Of a stretch of DNA of 64,000 nt, positions 17,145-25,670 are shown piece after piece. Below the pieces are notes generated by a model. The model had not been told where the DNA came from, made no database searches, and saw only the letters and a program-made list of their open reading frames with translations. This stretch comes from Granulosicoccus sp964390335. Lineage in GTDB: Bacteria > Pseudomonadota > Gammaproteobacteria > Granulosicoccales > Granulosicoccaceae. The stretch covers positions 1-64,000 of the forward strand of contig CAYMHU010000004.1 in assembly GCA_964390335.1 (NCBI GenBank), written 5' to 3'. How positions within the stretch are numbered: position 1 is the first letter of the stretch; each line of letters opens with the position of its first letter. Position numbers and translations under genes: made by a program.

Positions 17145-18164
17145 ATGCAATTCCAGAAATTGTGTCAGGTCGCCGCGACATCATTCGTTTTCGCAAGTAT
17201 GGTCCACAGTGTCAACGCTGAAGAACTGTCTGTCGCGACATTCGTACCACCAAATCATGAAACAGTCACAGGCGCACTTGCTTGGTTCGATAAAGAAATT
17301 ACAGAGCGCTCTAACGGTTCACTTTCCATGAAACTGTATCCTGCCGGTCAGTTAGGTGCAGGTGTTCCACAACAGTATAAACGTGCTGTTGAGGGTGTGG
17401 CGGATATCACTTTTGGTGTTGCCGCTGCTACACCCACTTTATTCCCTAAAACCTTGCTGGCCATCCCACCGGGTAAGTCCGTGGATGCAATGGACTCCAC
17501 TGAACGCCTGTGGGCAGTGTTTGACGAGTACATGGCTGACGAATGGTCCGATGTTAAGGTACTTGCACTGGGTAACCCTGCTGGTGGCATGATCATAGCC
17601 ACTCGGGATATGTCTACCATTGATGGTATGAAGGGTGCCAAGCTTGTTCCGTTTGCATCTATGACAACACCTGTTATTCAAGGTATGGGCGCCGTACCGG
17701 TACAAATGGATCCTTCCGAACACTACACGGGTCTTAGCACAGGAACCATTGATGGTGCGATTTCCACAATCAATAACATCATGCCACCGTGGAATCTGGA
17801 TGAGGTTGCAGATTACGCTATTCTAAATACCCCAGCTACCTTTAACGTAGTGTACTTCGTGATGAACAAAGAACGTTATGAAGGTTTGAGCGATGAACAT
17901 CGTGCAATTCTCGACGATCTATCAGGGTTGCCTTTCTCGCTAGAATTGGCTCGTTCATTTCATCATGCTGACCAAGCTGCGCTGGAGTGGGCCAAAGAGA
18001 AACAGGCTGCTGGTGAATTGAATGTTGAGTGGATTGTTGTATCGGACGAGGAACGCGCGAAAATGGAATCAGCCGCTGCCGCTGGTATGGAGAAAATCTA
18101 TGCCGACTATGCAGAACGAGGTATACCCAATGCGAAAGCAATATACGAGGCAATAAATCAGTAA
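17145..18164 (+). CDS. TRAP transporter substrate-binding protein (DctP family), orphan
   Basis: 339 residues with a signal peptide (cleavage near NAEEL) and the DctP fold: LYPAGQLGAG, EGVADITFG, PFASM, GLSTGTIDGAI. It is clearly paralogous to the binding protein at 62120-63151, sharing blocks such as EELSVATF, SNGSL, PPGKS and MNKERYEGLSDEHRAI. No DctQ or DctM gene is adjacent, so it may use a distant membrane pair. The neighbour upstream is an SDR; downstream is a hairpin and a decayed ABC ATPase gene. Confidence 0.9.
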   Translation: MQFQKLCQVAATSFVFASMVHSVNAEELSVATFVPPNHETVTGALAWFDKEITERSNGSLSMKLYPAGQLGAGVPQQYKRAVEGVADITFGVAAATPTLFPKTLLAIPPGKSVDAMDSTERLWAVFDEYMADEWSDVKVLALGNPAGGMIIATRDMSTIDGMKGAKLVPFASMTTPVIQGMGAVPVQMDPSEHYTGLSTGTIDGAISTINNIMPPWNLDEVADYAILNTPATFNVVYFVMNKERYEGLSDEHRAILDDLSGLPFSLELARSFHHADQAALEWAKEKQAAGELNVEWIVVSDEERAKMESAAAAGMEKIYADYAERGIPNAKAIYEAINQ

Positions 18165-18171
18165 TAAAAAA

Positions 18172-18197
18172 GGGCTGCTTCAGCTACGAAGCAGCCC
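18172..18197. terminator. Perfect 10-bp hairpin after dctP
   Basis: Arms GGGCTGCTTC (18172-18181) and GAAGCAGCCC (18188-18197) with a 6-nt loop. An A-run precedes it on the plus strand, so the T-run serves the minus strand. On the plus strand the U-tract is missing, yet its position 8 bp after the dctP stop suggests transcript end formation or stabilisation. Confidence 0.6.
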
Positions 18198-18201
18198 CGG
18201 T

Positions 18202-18381
18202 GAGCCACTAATATTAGTGAGTCATAATATGCGTCAGGTATTTGATTTGGTGGATCGCATCGTGGTGTTTCGCTGTGGACGTATCGTGGCGAACTTAAAT
18301 GTAGATGAAACAGATGGTCAGGATGTGGTTGCGTATATAATGGGTGCAAAAACAGGTGCCGAATTCGAAGGCGCTGCGTAA
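18202..18381 (+). pseudogene. C-terminal remnant of a sugar-type ABC transporter ATPase
   Basis: Reading from 18202 gives GEPLILVSHNMRQVFDLVDR and on to VFRCGRIVANL, DVVAYIMGAKTG and a stop at 18379-18381. ILVSHNM is the H-loop of ABC ATPases and the DRIVVFR-GR-IVA continuation is typical of RbsA/XylG/FrcA-like sugar importers. About 60 codons remain; the Walker A, signature and Walker B regions are absent and no start site fits. It lies straight after the dctP hairpin, suggesting a deletion fused the end of an old ABC operon to the dctP region. Confidence 0.7.
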
Positions 18382-18429
18382 CTTAAAGTCTTTTATAGCT
18401 TAGTAACCATCGAATAGCACGTACGCACA

Positions 18430-18624
18430 ATGGCATTTTTCGATTTACAGATACCCTTTTTTAAACCTGTTTGGCGTCGTTGTGTGCTTATCGGTATCTG
18501 TTTACTGTGGTCCGCGTTTGAGTTTTATGCAGGCGCGACACTTTGGGGATTGTTGTTTCTTGGACTGGGTGCGCTAGCGACATGGCAGCTATTTTTTGCC
18601 GGGTGGCCGGATAAGCAACGCTAA
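18430..18624 (+). CDS. Small two-TM membrane protein (DUF3329-like)
   Basis: 64 residues. Starts FFDLQIPFFKPVWRR, then two hydrophobic helices (about residues 18-33 and 37-56) separated by GATLWG, ending with a short polar tail. The FFKPxWRR / FEFxxGxxxWG pattern resembles small DUF3329-type proteins known from alphaproteobacteria; this assignment is from memory of the family and tentative. It is 42 bp upstream of an OYE-family gene on the same strand and may be cotranscribed. No function is known. Confidence 0.6.
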   Translation: MAFFDLQIPFFKPVWRRCVLIGICLLWSAFEFYAGATLWGLLFLGLGALATWQLFFAGWPDKQR

Positions 18625-18666
18625 GCTACAGTGCTTTGCCGCCTTCTCTCGATAATGGAAGCAACG

Positions 18667-19812
18667 ATGTCAGCATTATTTTCACCTCTACAGATTCGAG
18701 GCGTTACCTTGGCTAATCGAATCGCGGTATCGCCATTGTGCATGTACTCCGCGGTTGACGGTGTGGCGCAGCCTTTTCATTTTGCACACTTGAGCACCTT
18801 TGCGCGCGGTAAAGCCGGTTTGGTCTTTTTCGAGGCTACGGCGATATCACCAGAGGGCCGCATTACACCGCACTGTTTGGGAATTTGGAACGATGAACAA
18901 GCAGCAGCCATAGCACCCATTGTTGAATTTATTGCGAGTATGGGAGTCGTGCCTGGTATTCAGCTAGCGCATGCGGGTCGCAAAGGTTCAAGCGCTGCAC
19001 CTTTTCAAGGTGCAAAACCCATTGCTTCTGACCATCCAGATGGATGGCAATGTGTCGCCCCCAGCCCCATTGCTGTGGCTCCCGGTTTTCCGACACCGTC
19101 TGAACTGAGCGTCGACGGTATTGCGAGGATAGTTAGCGATTTTGTCGAAGCCGCAAAACGAAGCGTTAATTGTGGATTCAAGGTTATCGAATTGCATGGT
19201 GCGCATGGCTATTTGATAAACAGCTTTTTATCTCCACTTTCCAATCAACGCAGTGATCAATACGGTGGAGATATCGCAGGGCGAATGCGCTTTCCACTTG
19301 AAGTTGCTAGCGCAGTTCGTGAAGCCGTAGGAGAGGAGGTCGCATTGTTCTTTCGCATTTCTTCTGTCGATAGCGCTGAGGGGGGTTGGAGCATGGACGA
19401 TTCTGTGATGTTGGCCAAGGAGCTGGGTAAGGCCGGCATTGACGTTGTTGATTGCTCAGCTGGTGGAATATCCGGCGGTCCCAGTTTCCGCGTTAGCGAT
19501 GAAGGTAAGCCCCTGAACAAAGCATCTGCGCGAAAACCCGGTTTTCAAGTGCCCTATGCTGAACGGATAAAAAAAGAAACCGCCGTTCAATCCATGGCAG
19601 TAGGCGTGATAATCGATCCTCACCAAGCAGAGGCGATTGTTGCTGATGGTCGGGCAGATCTTGTCGCTTTGGGTCGGGAGATTATGTACAACCCTTTTTG
19701 GCCACTGCATGCGGCGCAAACATTACGCGTGGATCCCGAATTTGATTTATGGCCACCGCAGTATAAATGGGCTGTTGATCGCCGTGAACAAATTCGTAAA
19801 CTGAATGAATAG
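18667..19812 (+). CDS. NADH:flavin oxidoreductase, Old Yellow Enzyme family (YqjM-like)
   Basis: FMN-dependent ene-reductase-type TIM barrel. From the ATG at 18667 (GGAAG ribosome-binding site 5 nt upstream) it has 381 residues. It shows LANRIAVSPLCMYSA at the N-terminus (Cys and Tyr at the sites typical of the YqjM branch), QLAHAGRKGS, FKVIELHGAHGYLINSFLSP, NQRSDQYGG and VALGREIMYNPFWP. Reduces activated C=C bonds in this family; the substrate is unknown. Confidence 0.92.
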   Translation: MSALFSPLQIRGVTLANRIAVSPLCMYSAVDGVAQPFHFAHLSTFARGKAGLVFFEATAISPEGRITPHCLGIWNDEQAAAIAPIVEFIASMGVVPGIQLAHAGRKGSSAAPFQGAKPIASDHPDGWQCVAPSPIAVAPGFPTPSELSVDGIARIVSDFVEAAKRSVNCGFKVIELHGAHGYLINSFLSPLSNQRSDQYGGDIAGRMRFPLEVASAVREAVGEEVALFFRISSVDSAEGGWSMDDSVMLAKELGKAGIDVVDCSAGGISGGPSFRVSDEGKPLNKASARKPGFQVPYAERIKKETAVQSMAVGVIIDPHQAEAIVADGRADLVALGREIMYNPFWPLHAAQTLRVDPEFDLWPPQYKWAVDRREQIRKLNE

Positions 19813-19876
19813 TTGTTTTACGCGTTTAGCTCGGTAGGATATTGTTTGTCAAGAATTTCATTAATAGAAAACATCT

Positions 19877-20248
19877 ATGTTTCTAAAATTAGTTCGCAAC
19901 GCGCTTGGTTCTATAGTTGTATTTTTTGATTGGTTAACGCGCCCTAAGTCAATACAACGCTCGCCTACTGAACAGATTCGTGTTCAATCTGCATTTGATG
20001 GATTGTCTCTGTATCAATTTCGTGCTTGTCCATTTTGCGTCAAAACACGACGAGCGATTCATGTATTAGGCGTTGATGTTGAGTTGCGTGATATTAACAA
20101 AGTAAAAAAGTACCGAGAAGAACTGCAGCGGGGTGGCGGTCAGGTCAAAGTACCTTGTCTGCGTATCGAAGATAACAACAATGTTCGTTGGATGTATGAA
20201 TCAAGCGAAATTATCGAGTATTTGAATCAACGTGCCGCAATCATTTGA
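19877..20248 (+). CDS. Glutaredoxin-domain protein with N-terminal hydrophobic segment
   Basis: 123 residues. The N-terminal 20 residues are hydrophobic and may bind the membrane. The glutaredoxin fold begins near residue 47 (LSLYQFRACPFCVKTRRAI) with a Cys-Pro-Phe-Cys active site and continues to the cis-Pro region VKVPCLRI and YESSEIIEYL. Similar small GST N-terminal or glutaredoxin-like proteins are common in Gammaproteobacteria. It is 64 bp downstream of the OYE gene. Confidence 0.85.
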   Translation: MFLKLVRNALGSIVVFFDWLTRPKSIQRSPTEQIRVQSAFDGLSLYQFRACPFCVKTRRAIHVLGVDVELRDINKVKKYREELQRGGGQVKVPCLRIEDNNNVRWMYESSEIIEYLNQRAAII

Positions 20249-20290
20249 TGTTCGCTTGAAATAACCCACTAAATTACTCTACAATTGTAT

Positions 20291-20315
20291 GATAATGAGA
20301 ACAATTCGCATTATC
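20291..20315. promoter_or_regulatory. Fur box upstream of fbpB
   Basis: Perfect inverted arms GATAATG (20291-20297) and CATTATC (20309-20315) with inner GAA/TTC also symmetrical, matching overlapping Fur heptamers. It lies 112 bp upstream of the permease start. Confidence 0.8.
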
Positions 20316-20427
20316 AATAAAAGACAATTGATCGGAGTGCTGCCCGGATGAGTAAAGAATACCCGCTTGTATATTCCTCAATAGTCGAAATAGCGCTTAA
20401 TTTGTTTATGCTCGAACTGGTAGTCAC

Positions 20428-22059
20428 TTGAAACCAACCTGGACAGATCGCTTGTTGAAATGGGGCGCTTTGCTGGCAGCCTCTATTTGTTTGCTCCCAA
20501 TGATTGCTGTGGTTATCGCCGCAGCGATGGGAACTACCGATACGCTGTCTCATCTTGCCGATACTGTGCTGCTGCGCTACACGCTAACCACACTTTATCT
20601 GGTACTCATTGTTGTTGTCGGCACCGCTGTCATCGGTACCGGCGCAGCATGGTTGGTCACCATGACCCGATTTCCCGGACGTGGCGTGTTGGAAATTATG
20701 TTGGCGTTGCCGTTTGCCTTTCCAGCGTATGTCATGGGTTATGCCTATACCGACTTTCTTGATCATCCGGGAGCGGTTCAGACGCTGTTGCGTTCAGTAA
20801 CAGGGTGGGGGCCACGTGATTACTGGTTTCCGGAAATCCGTAGCATTGGCGGTGCCGGACTGATGTTTATTTTTGTGTTGTATCCTTATGTTTATCTGCT
20901 GGCACGCTCTGCGTTTTTGCGAGAATCGGCAACTGCCAATTTAGCCGCTCGCAGTATGGGACGCAGTGCATTAAGTGCGTTCTGGAACGTGTCTTTGCCT
21001 ATCGCTCGCCCTGCTATCGCTGGCGGTGTGTTGTTGGCTGTCATGGAAACATTGGCCGACTTCGGTACCGTAAGTTACTTTGGCATTCAAACGTTTGCCA
21101 CCGGCATTTACACCAGTTGGTTTTCGTTTGCTGATCGCGGAGGTGCAGCCCAGCTGGCGTTCTGTTTACTGGTTTTCGCATTGTTCATAGCCATTCTAGA
21201 ACAAACACAACGGGGCGCAGCGCGTAATCACGGTGCTGGGTTGCGCGACAGAACACCAAAAAAAGCGCAGCTTACGGGGTGGCGCGCAGCCGGTGCGTTT
21301 ACCTTTTGCGCCGTGCCGGTGTTGTTTGGTTTTGTGCTGCCAATCATTCTGCTGATAACGATGAGTCTTGATTCGGAGCAAAATCTACTGAGTCCACGCT
21401 ATTTGGGTTTCATTAGTAATTCGTTGATATTGGCATCGAGCGCTGCGTTGGCTACCGTACTCATGGCGGTTGTGCTTGCTAGCTACAAACGTTTTCGTCC
21501 CAGTAAATTGTCGCGCAACGCTGCCAATATTGCCCGTGTCGGTTACGCTGTTCCTGGCGGAGTGATCGCCGTTGGATTACTGGTGCCATTCGCTGCACTC
21601 GATACCGGTATCGATGCGTTAGCAGAAACTTACTTTAATGTTTCTACCGGTTTGATTTTCACTGGTACCATTTCGGTGTTGGTTTTCGCTTATATGGTGC
21701 GCTTTATGGCCGCAGCTCTGAACACCTACGAGAGTGGCCTGGCAACGCTAAACACTAATCTGGAGTCCGTATCGCGAACTTTAGGTTCTAATTCCGCTGG
21801 CATACTTTTTCGCGTGCATTTGCCGGTGTTAAAAACCAGCGTGTTTACCGCCATGTTAATTGTATTTGTCGATGTTATGAAAGAACTACCGGCAACGTTG
21901 ATAATGCGTCCGTTTAACTTTGATACTTTGGCGGTGCAAGCACACCGACTAGCATCAGATGAACGGCTTGCAGGTGCTGCAGTACCCTCGTTGGTCATTG
22001 TGTTAATTGGTTTACTGCCGGTGATTTTATTGTGCAGGAGGTTATCGAAGACCCAATAA
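20428..22059 (+). CDS. fbpB: Iron(III) ABC transporter permease (FbpB/AfuB type)
   Basis: 543 residues, two fused permease halves with about twelve membrane helices. Each half has the EAA-type loop: AARSMGRSALSAFWNVSLPIARPAIAGG in broad form in the first and SVSRTLGSNSAGILFRVHLP in the second. ETLADFGTVSYFG is characteristic of the ferric-ion permeases. The start is TTG at 20428; no ATG fits. A Fur box lies upstream. It converges with fbpA; a strong bidirectional terminator separates them. Confidence 0.92.
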   Translation: MKPTWTDRLLKWGALLAASICLLPMIAVVIAAAMGTTDTLSHLADTVLLRYTLTTLYLVLIVVVGTAVIGTGAAWLVTMTRFPGRGVLEIMLALPFAFPAYVMGYAYTDFLDHPGAVQTLLRSVTGWGPRDYWFPEIRSIGGAGLMFIFVLYPYVYLLARSAFLRESATANLAARSMGRSALSAFWNVSLPIARPAIAGGVLLAVMETLADFGTVSYFGIQTFATGIYTSWFSFADRGGAAQLAFCLLVFALFIAILEQTQRGAARNHGAGLRDRTPKKAQLTGWRAAGAFTFCAVPVLFGFVLPIILLITMSLDSEQNLLSPRYLGFISNSLILASSAALATVLMAVVLASYKRFRPSKLSRNAANIARVGYAVPGGVIAVGLLVPFAALDTGIDALAETYFNVSTGLIFTGTISVLVFAYMVRFMAAALNTYESGLATLNTNLESVSRTLGSNSAGILFRVHLPVLKTSVFTAMLIVFVDVMKELPATLIMRPFNFDTLAVQAHRLASDERLAGAAVPSLVIVLIGLLPVILLCRRLSKTQ

Positions 22060-22145
22060 ATTAGTGCTTTTGCATGCATCTGATAGCATTGCTGTTGGGT
22101 GGATTAGTATCGTTGCGCGTCTATTGTGTAGCAAACGTACTTCAT

Positions 22146-22174
22146 AAAAAGGCCGGGATTTCCCGGCCTTTTTT
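22146..22174. terminator. Bidirectional Rho-independent terminator between fbpB and fbpA
   Basis: Perfect stem GGCCGGGA (22151-22158) / TCCCGGCC (22161-22168) with a 2-nt loop, a run of A before it and a run of six T after it. It serves both convergent genes. Confidence 0.92.
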
Positions 22175-22237
22175 GTGTTCAACATAAACAACATGTTGTG
22201 CAGTACTAGTCTGAGGTGCAGACTCACGGCACTAGCG

Positions 22238-23257
22238 TTACTTCCAACCTGACTCGTTCAACAGTTTTTGAGCTGCAGCTACGTTATCGGCAATGGCTGC
22301 CGCATCAAGATCGTCTGGTTTAAAGAAACCCAGAGAGGCTACTGATGGACTGAGTCCAACACCCGGTACTGCGGGATATTCATCGTTACCGGCAGAGAAG
22401 TATTGTTGCGCCGAATCAGATGCCAAGTACTCAAGAAATTTGATCGCGTTGTCCTTGTTCGGTGAGTGCTTTGCCACGCCGCCGCCAGATAAATTCATAT
22501 GTGCACCTATCGAGTTCTGGTTAGGGAAAACCCAACCAATCATGTCGATGCTGTCTGATAGAGCTTTAACGGGTTTGCGAATACCACGACCAAAGTAGTA
22601 AGTATTAGACATTGCAATATCACACTCTCCCGACACGATGCCACGCAGTTGGTCAGTGTCGCCCCCTTGTGGGTCCCGTGCAAAATTAGCCACAACCGCT
22701 TTAGCCCAATCGCTAACAGCAGCTTCGCCGAGATGGGCAATTAGCGCAGCGGTAATAGTTTGCGTGTAAACGTTTGACGATGAACGAATGCAAACCATGC
22801 CTTTGTATTTAGGGTCGGCAAGATCCTGATAAGTCATTGGAGGCTCCTGTACGTCATTCTTGTCATAGAACAGAATTCGAGCGCGTTGTGAAAAACCGAA
22901 CCATTGGTTTTCATCGTCCTGCAGGTAGGCAGGCACACGGCTTTCCAAAACGCCTGAGTCGATTGACTGCAATACGCCTGCGGCTTTCGCTCTCTCGAGA
23001 CGTGACGTGTCTACAGTGAGCAATACATCGGCGGGGCTATTGGCCCCTTCAGACTGCATCCGGGTAATCAGTTCATCGGCTTTGCCTTCAATGCGGTTGA
23101 CCTTGATTCCGGTTTGCGCTTCAAAGTCCGAGTACAAACGCTCATCGGTATCGTAATGTCGAGAAGAGTAGAGATTGACCTCGCCATCGGCGTGGGCCAG
23201 CGGGGCTGTGGCTAGGATGCAGGTGGCTACAAGCGCGGCGATATGGGATTTCTTCAT
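22238..23257 (-). CDS. fbpA: Iron(III) ABC transporter periplasmic binding protein
   Basis: 339 residues with a Sec signal peptide ending PLAHA. The mature protein begins GEVNLYSSRHYDTDE, the hallmark of FbpA/FutA-type ferric binding proteins. The paired iron-ligating tyrosines are seen in SNTYYFGRG. Binds Fe3+ and delivers it to FbpB/FbpC. Divergent from fbpC over a shared Fur box at 23343-23367. Confidence 0.94.
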   Translation of the reverse strand: MKKSHIAALVATCILATAPLAHADGEVNLYSSRHYDTDERLYSDFEAQTGIKVNRIEGKADELITRMQSEGANSPADVLLTVDTSRLERAKAAGVLQSIDSGVLESRVPAYLQDDENQWFGFSQRARILFYDKNDVQEPPMTYQDLADPKYKGMVCIRSSSNVYTQTITAALIAHLGEAAVSDWAKAVVANFARDPQGGDTDQLRGIVSGECDIAMSNTYYFGRGIRKPVKALSDSIDMIGWVFPNQNSIGAHMNLSGGGVAKHSPNKDNAIKFLEYLASDSAQQYFSAGNDEYPAVPGVGLSPSVASLGFFKPDDLDAAAIADNVAAAQKLLNESGWK

Positions 23258-23342
23258 AGAATCTTCCTAACGTTAACTAAAGTTGGTGTTCGCCGAATAG
23301 CAGTTTTTCGGTTTCCGTGGCAGAATAATAATTCAGATACCT

Positions 23343-23367
23343 AATGATAATGCGAACAATTATCATT
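23343..23367. promoter_or_regulatory. Fur box in the divergent fbpA-fbpC promoter region
   Basis: Perfect 8-bp arms AATGATAA (23343-23350) and TTATCATT (23360-23367). Located 86 bp upstream of fbpA and 79 bp upstream of the fbpC ATG, so one site could repress both. Confidence 0.85.
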
Positions 23368-23445
23368 AACAACCATATTTACTTTGTGGCTATTCCGTTC
23401 TGATTTATGGTGCAGAACCAGTTTGATGCGTGTTATGACATACCT

Positions 23446-24498
23446 ATGAGTCAACAACTTTGCGTAGAAGATTTGTGCGTGGAGCTCGAAGGCAATCGCA
23501 TTGTGTCCAGCGTAAGCTTTGCGCTTGAACACGGTGAAATCGGCTGTCTGCTGGGGCCAAGCGGCTGTGGCAAGACCACCATCCTGAATACCATTGCCGG
23601 GTTTGAACCTCCGGTTTGTGGAAAGGTGTTTCTGGGCGACAAAGAAGTTGCGTGTCCTGATTGGCAACTGCCACCTGAAGAACGGCGCGTGGGTATGGTG
23701 TTTCAGGACTTGGCGCTGTTCCCGCACTTAACCATTCGCGAAAATATTGCTTTTGGTCTGAAGGGGCAAAACCGATCCAGTAGTCGCAAGCGTACGGATG
23801 AATTGCTGCGTATGGTATCGATGTCACAATACGCCGACAGTTATCCGCATCAGATATCCGGTGGGCAACAGCAGCGAGTGGCGCTGATAAGGGCAATGGC
23901 GCCGCGCCCGCCCATCCTGTTACTTGATGAACCGTTCAGCAGTCAGGATGCAGAACTCCGAATGCAGTTAGCGCAAGAAGTGCGTGAATTACTTAAGCAT
24001 GACGGGATAACCGGTATTCTGGTGACGCACGATCAGCACGAAGCATTCGCCATAGCCGATCATATCGGGGTAATGTCAGAGGGTTGCTTAAAGCAGTGGG
24101 ATAGCGCTTACAACCTTTATCACAAACCGGCGGATCGATTTGTCGCCGATTTCATTGGAGAAGGTGTTTTCGTTTGTGGTAACACTATCAGCCACGATCA
24201 AGTACAAACCGAATTCGGCGTGGTCAGAGGTGAGTTAGTGGATACGTTTCGAACGGGTGAGTTGGTTGATTTACTGGTTCGTCCAGACGATGTCATTCAT
24301 GATGACAACAGTCCCAACAAAGCCACCGTGATTGGCAAAAATTTTCGTGGTGCCGATCACCTGTACACGCTCTTGATGCCGGGGAACACGCGCTTAAGCT
24401 GTCTGGCGCCATCGCATCACGACCATCAAATTGGGGAGAAAATTGGAGTCACGCTCAAAGTCGATCATCTGGTTGTGTTTCCTTATAAGTACGATTAA
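23446..24498 (+). CDS. fbpC: Iron(III) ABC transporter ATPase
   Basis: 350 residues from ATG 23446 (an in-frame ATG at 23407 would add 13). Walker A GPSGCGKTT, Q-loop region VFQDLALFPH, signature SGGQQQRVAL, Walker B ILLLDEPFS, H-loop VTHDQHEAF. The C-terminal third is a TOBE-like regulatory domain (LLVRPDDVI, LKVDHLVVFP). Energises ferric uptake with FbpA and FbpB. The operon is split: fbpC is divergent from fbpA and separated from fbpB. Confidence 0.93.
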   Translation: MSQQLCVEDLCVELEGNRIVSSVSFALEHGEIGCLLGPSGCGKTTILNTIAGFEPPVCGKVFLGDKEVACPDWQLPPEERRVGMVFQDLALFPHLTIRENIAFGLKGQNRSSSRKRTDELLRMVSMSQYADSYPHQISGGQQQRVALIRAMAPRPPILLLDEPFSSQDAELRMQLAQEVRELLKHDGITGILVTHDQHEAFAIADHIGVMSEGCLKQWDSAYNLYHKPADRFVADFIGEGVFVCGNTISHDQVQTEFGVVRGELVDTFRTGELVDLLVRPDDVIHDDNSPNKATVIGKNFRGADHLYTLLMPGNTRLSCLAPSHHDHQIGEKIGVTLKVDHLVVFPYKYD

Positions 24499-24612
24499 TT
24501 ACTAAAAAGTTCTTAAAATCAATAGGTTGTCGTGTTGTCGAAGCCAATTTCAACACGGGTAATCGTCAATTAGGTGAAATCTGACCTATCCACTGCCGCT
24601 AAAACAAATTAG

Positions 24613-24661
24613 TTAACAAATAGGACTGAAGTTGCTATGATAGATGTGAATGATTATCATT
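24613..24661 (+). promoter_or_regulatory. Sigma-70 promoter with Fur box, upstream of bfd
   Basis: TTAACA (24613-24618), 17-bp spacer, TATGAT (24636-24641). A perfect 13-bp palindrome AATGAT-T-ATCATT follows at 24649-24661, at the expected start of transcription, so iron-loaded Fur would block it. Confidence 0.8.
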
Positions 24662-24698
24662 TGGTTTTTTGTTTACGTAAACTTATGCAGCTTGTTTA

Positions 24699-24932
24699 AT
24701 GATTGTTTGTCACTGCAACCAGATATCTGCTGAGCGCATTTGCGATGCAACGGCGTGTCTGATGAAAAAAGAGGCTTGTCCTGATCTTTGCCCTGCTAAC
24801 GTGTACGAGGAGCTGGGATGCTGCGCGAAATGCTGTAACTGTTTTCCGTTAGCCCAGAAGGTTATACAGGATGCCGCCCACCAGATCGTTCACGAAAAGC
24901 CCATCACGCTGCACCCTCGGAGCCCACGCTAG
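24699..24932 (+). CDS. bfd: Bacterioferritin-associated ferredoxin
   Basis: 77-residue [2Fe-2S] protein. The Cys ligands of the BFD fold are seen as MIVCHCNQIS at the start and CCAKCCNC near residue 45. It gives electrons to bacterioferritin heme to release stored iron. Fur-controlled promoter upstream fits its known induction in iron shortage. bfr follows 148 bp downstream. Confidence 0.93.
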   Translation: MIVCHCNQISAERICDATACLMKKEACPDLCPANVYEELGCCAKCCNCFPLAQKVIQDAAHQIVHEKPITLHPRSPR

Positions 24933-25080
24933 AAGTATCCCTGACGGTACTTTCTATCCGTGAAACTTCTGCAATTTAATTGCTTTGGTTGTAATCCAAG
25001 TCGACCAAAAAACGTAGTTAATGTAAGGTTATGCCTCTACTGCGAATCGTAACTATGACCAACTTCTGGAATACCACTAC

Positions 25081-25566
25081 ATGAAAGGCAACAAAAAAGT
25101 TATTGAAAGGCTGAACGAAGCGCTGTTTCTTGAGCTTGGGGCGGTAAACCAATATTGGCTGCACTATCGCCTGTTAGATGACTGGGGTTTAAAAAAACTC
25201 GCCGACAAAGAACGTGAAGAATCCATCGAAGAGATGCAGCATGCCGACAAGCTGATTGAACGCATAATTTTCTTGGACGGACACCCAAATTTGCAATCGG
25301 TCGCTCCGCTCAGAATCGGCCAGAACGTTAAAGAGGTATTGGAAGCCGATCTAGCCGGTGAGTACGAAGCACGTGAATCGTATAAGAAATCAAAGGAAAT
25401 CTGCGAAGAGGAAGGAGATTACGTCAGTCGGATTATTTTTGAAAATCTCTTACAAGATGAAGAAAGTCATATAGACTTTATCGAAACCGAGCTCGATTTG
25501 CTCGATAGAATTGGACAACAGAATTACGAGTTGTTACAAGCCAAGAGTGCTGATCAAGCTGAATAG
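25081..25566 (+). CDS. bfr: Bacterioferritin
   Basis: 161-residue heme-containing ferritin. The heme ligand Met52 is present, and all ferroxidase residues are at the standard positions: Glu18, Glu51, His54, Glu94, Glu127 and His130. It therefore looks like a catalytically competent subunit rather than a heme-only partner. It forms 24-mers that oxidise and store iron. It follows bfd, so iron storage and release are encoded together. Confidence 0.96.
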   Translation: MKGNKKVIERLNEALFLELGAVNQYWLHYRLLDDWGLKKLADKEREESIEEMQHADKLIERIIFLDGHPNLQSVAPLRIGQNVKEVLEADLAGEYEARESYKKSKEICEEEGDYVSRIIFENLLQDEESHIDFIETELDLLDRIGQQNYELLQAKSADQAE

Positions 25567-25588
25567 CGTTCTATATCGTTCCCATGTT

Positions 25589-25604
25589 CCCATGTTTTCA
25601 TGGG
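25589..25604. terminator. Short hairpin between bfr and the DUF255 gene
   Basis: Arms CCCATG (25589-25594) and CATGGG (25599-25604) with a TTTT loop, between convergent genes. CCCATG also occurs as a direct repeat 8 bp upstream. Weak without a clear T-run. Confidence 0.4.
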
Positions 25605-25670
25605 GTAAGGGATGACAATAAGTTGTGACCTCCCGATAAGAGGACGCTATTTGCGCCTCCCAAAAACGAT

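Noticed and set aside
20249..20427. tRNA or other RNA gene before fbpB
   Set aside because: Only the Fur box and A+T-rich promoter-like sequence are seen; no cloverleaf pattern.
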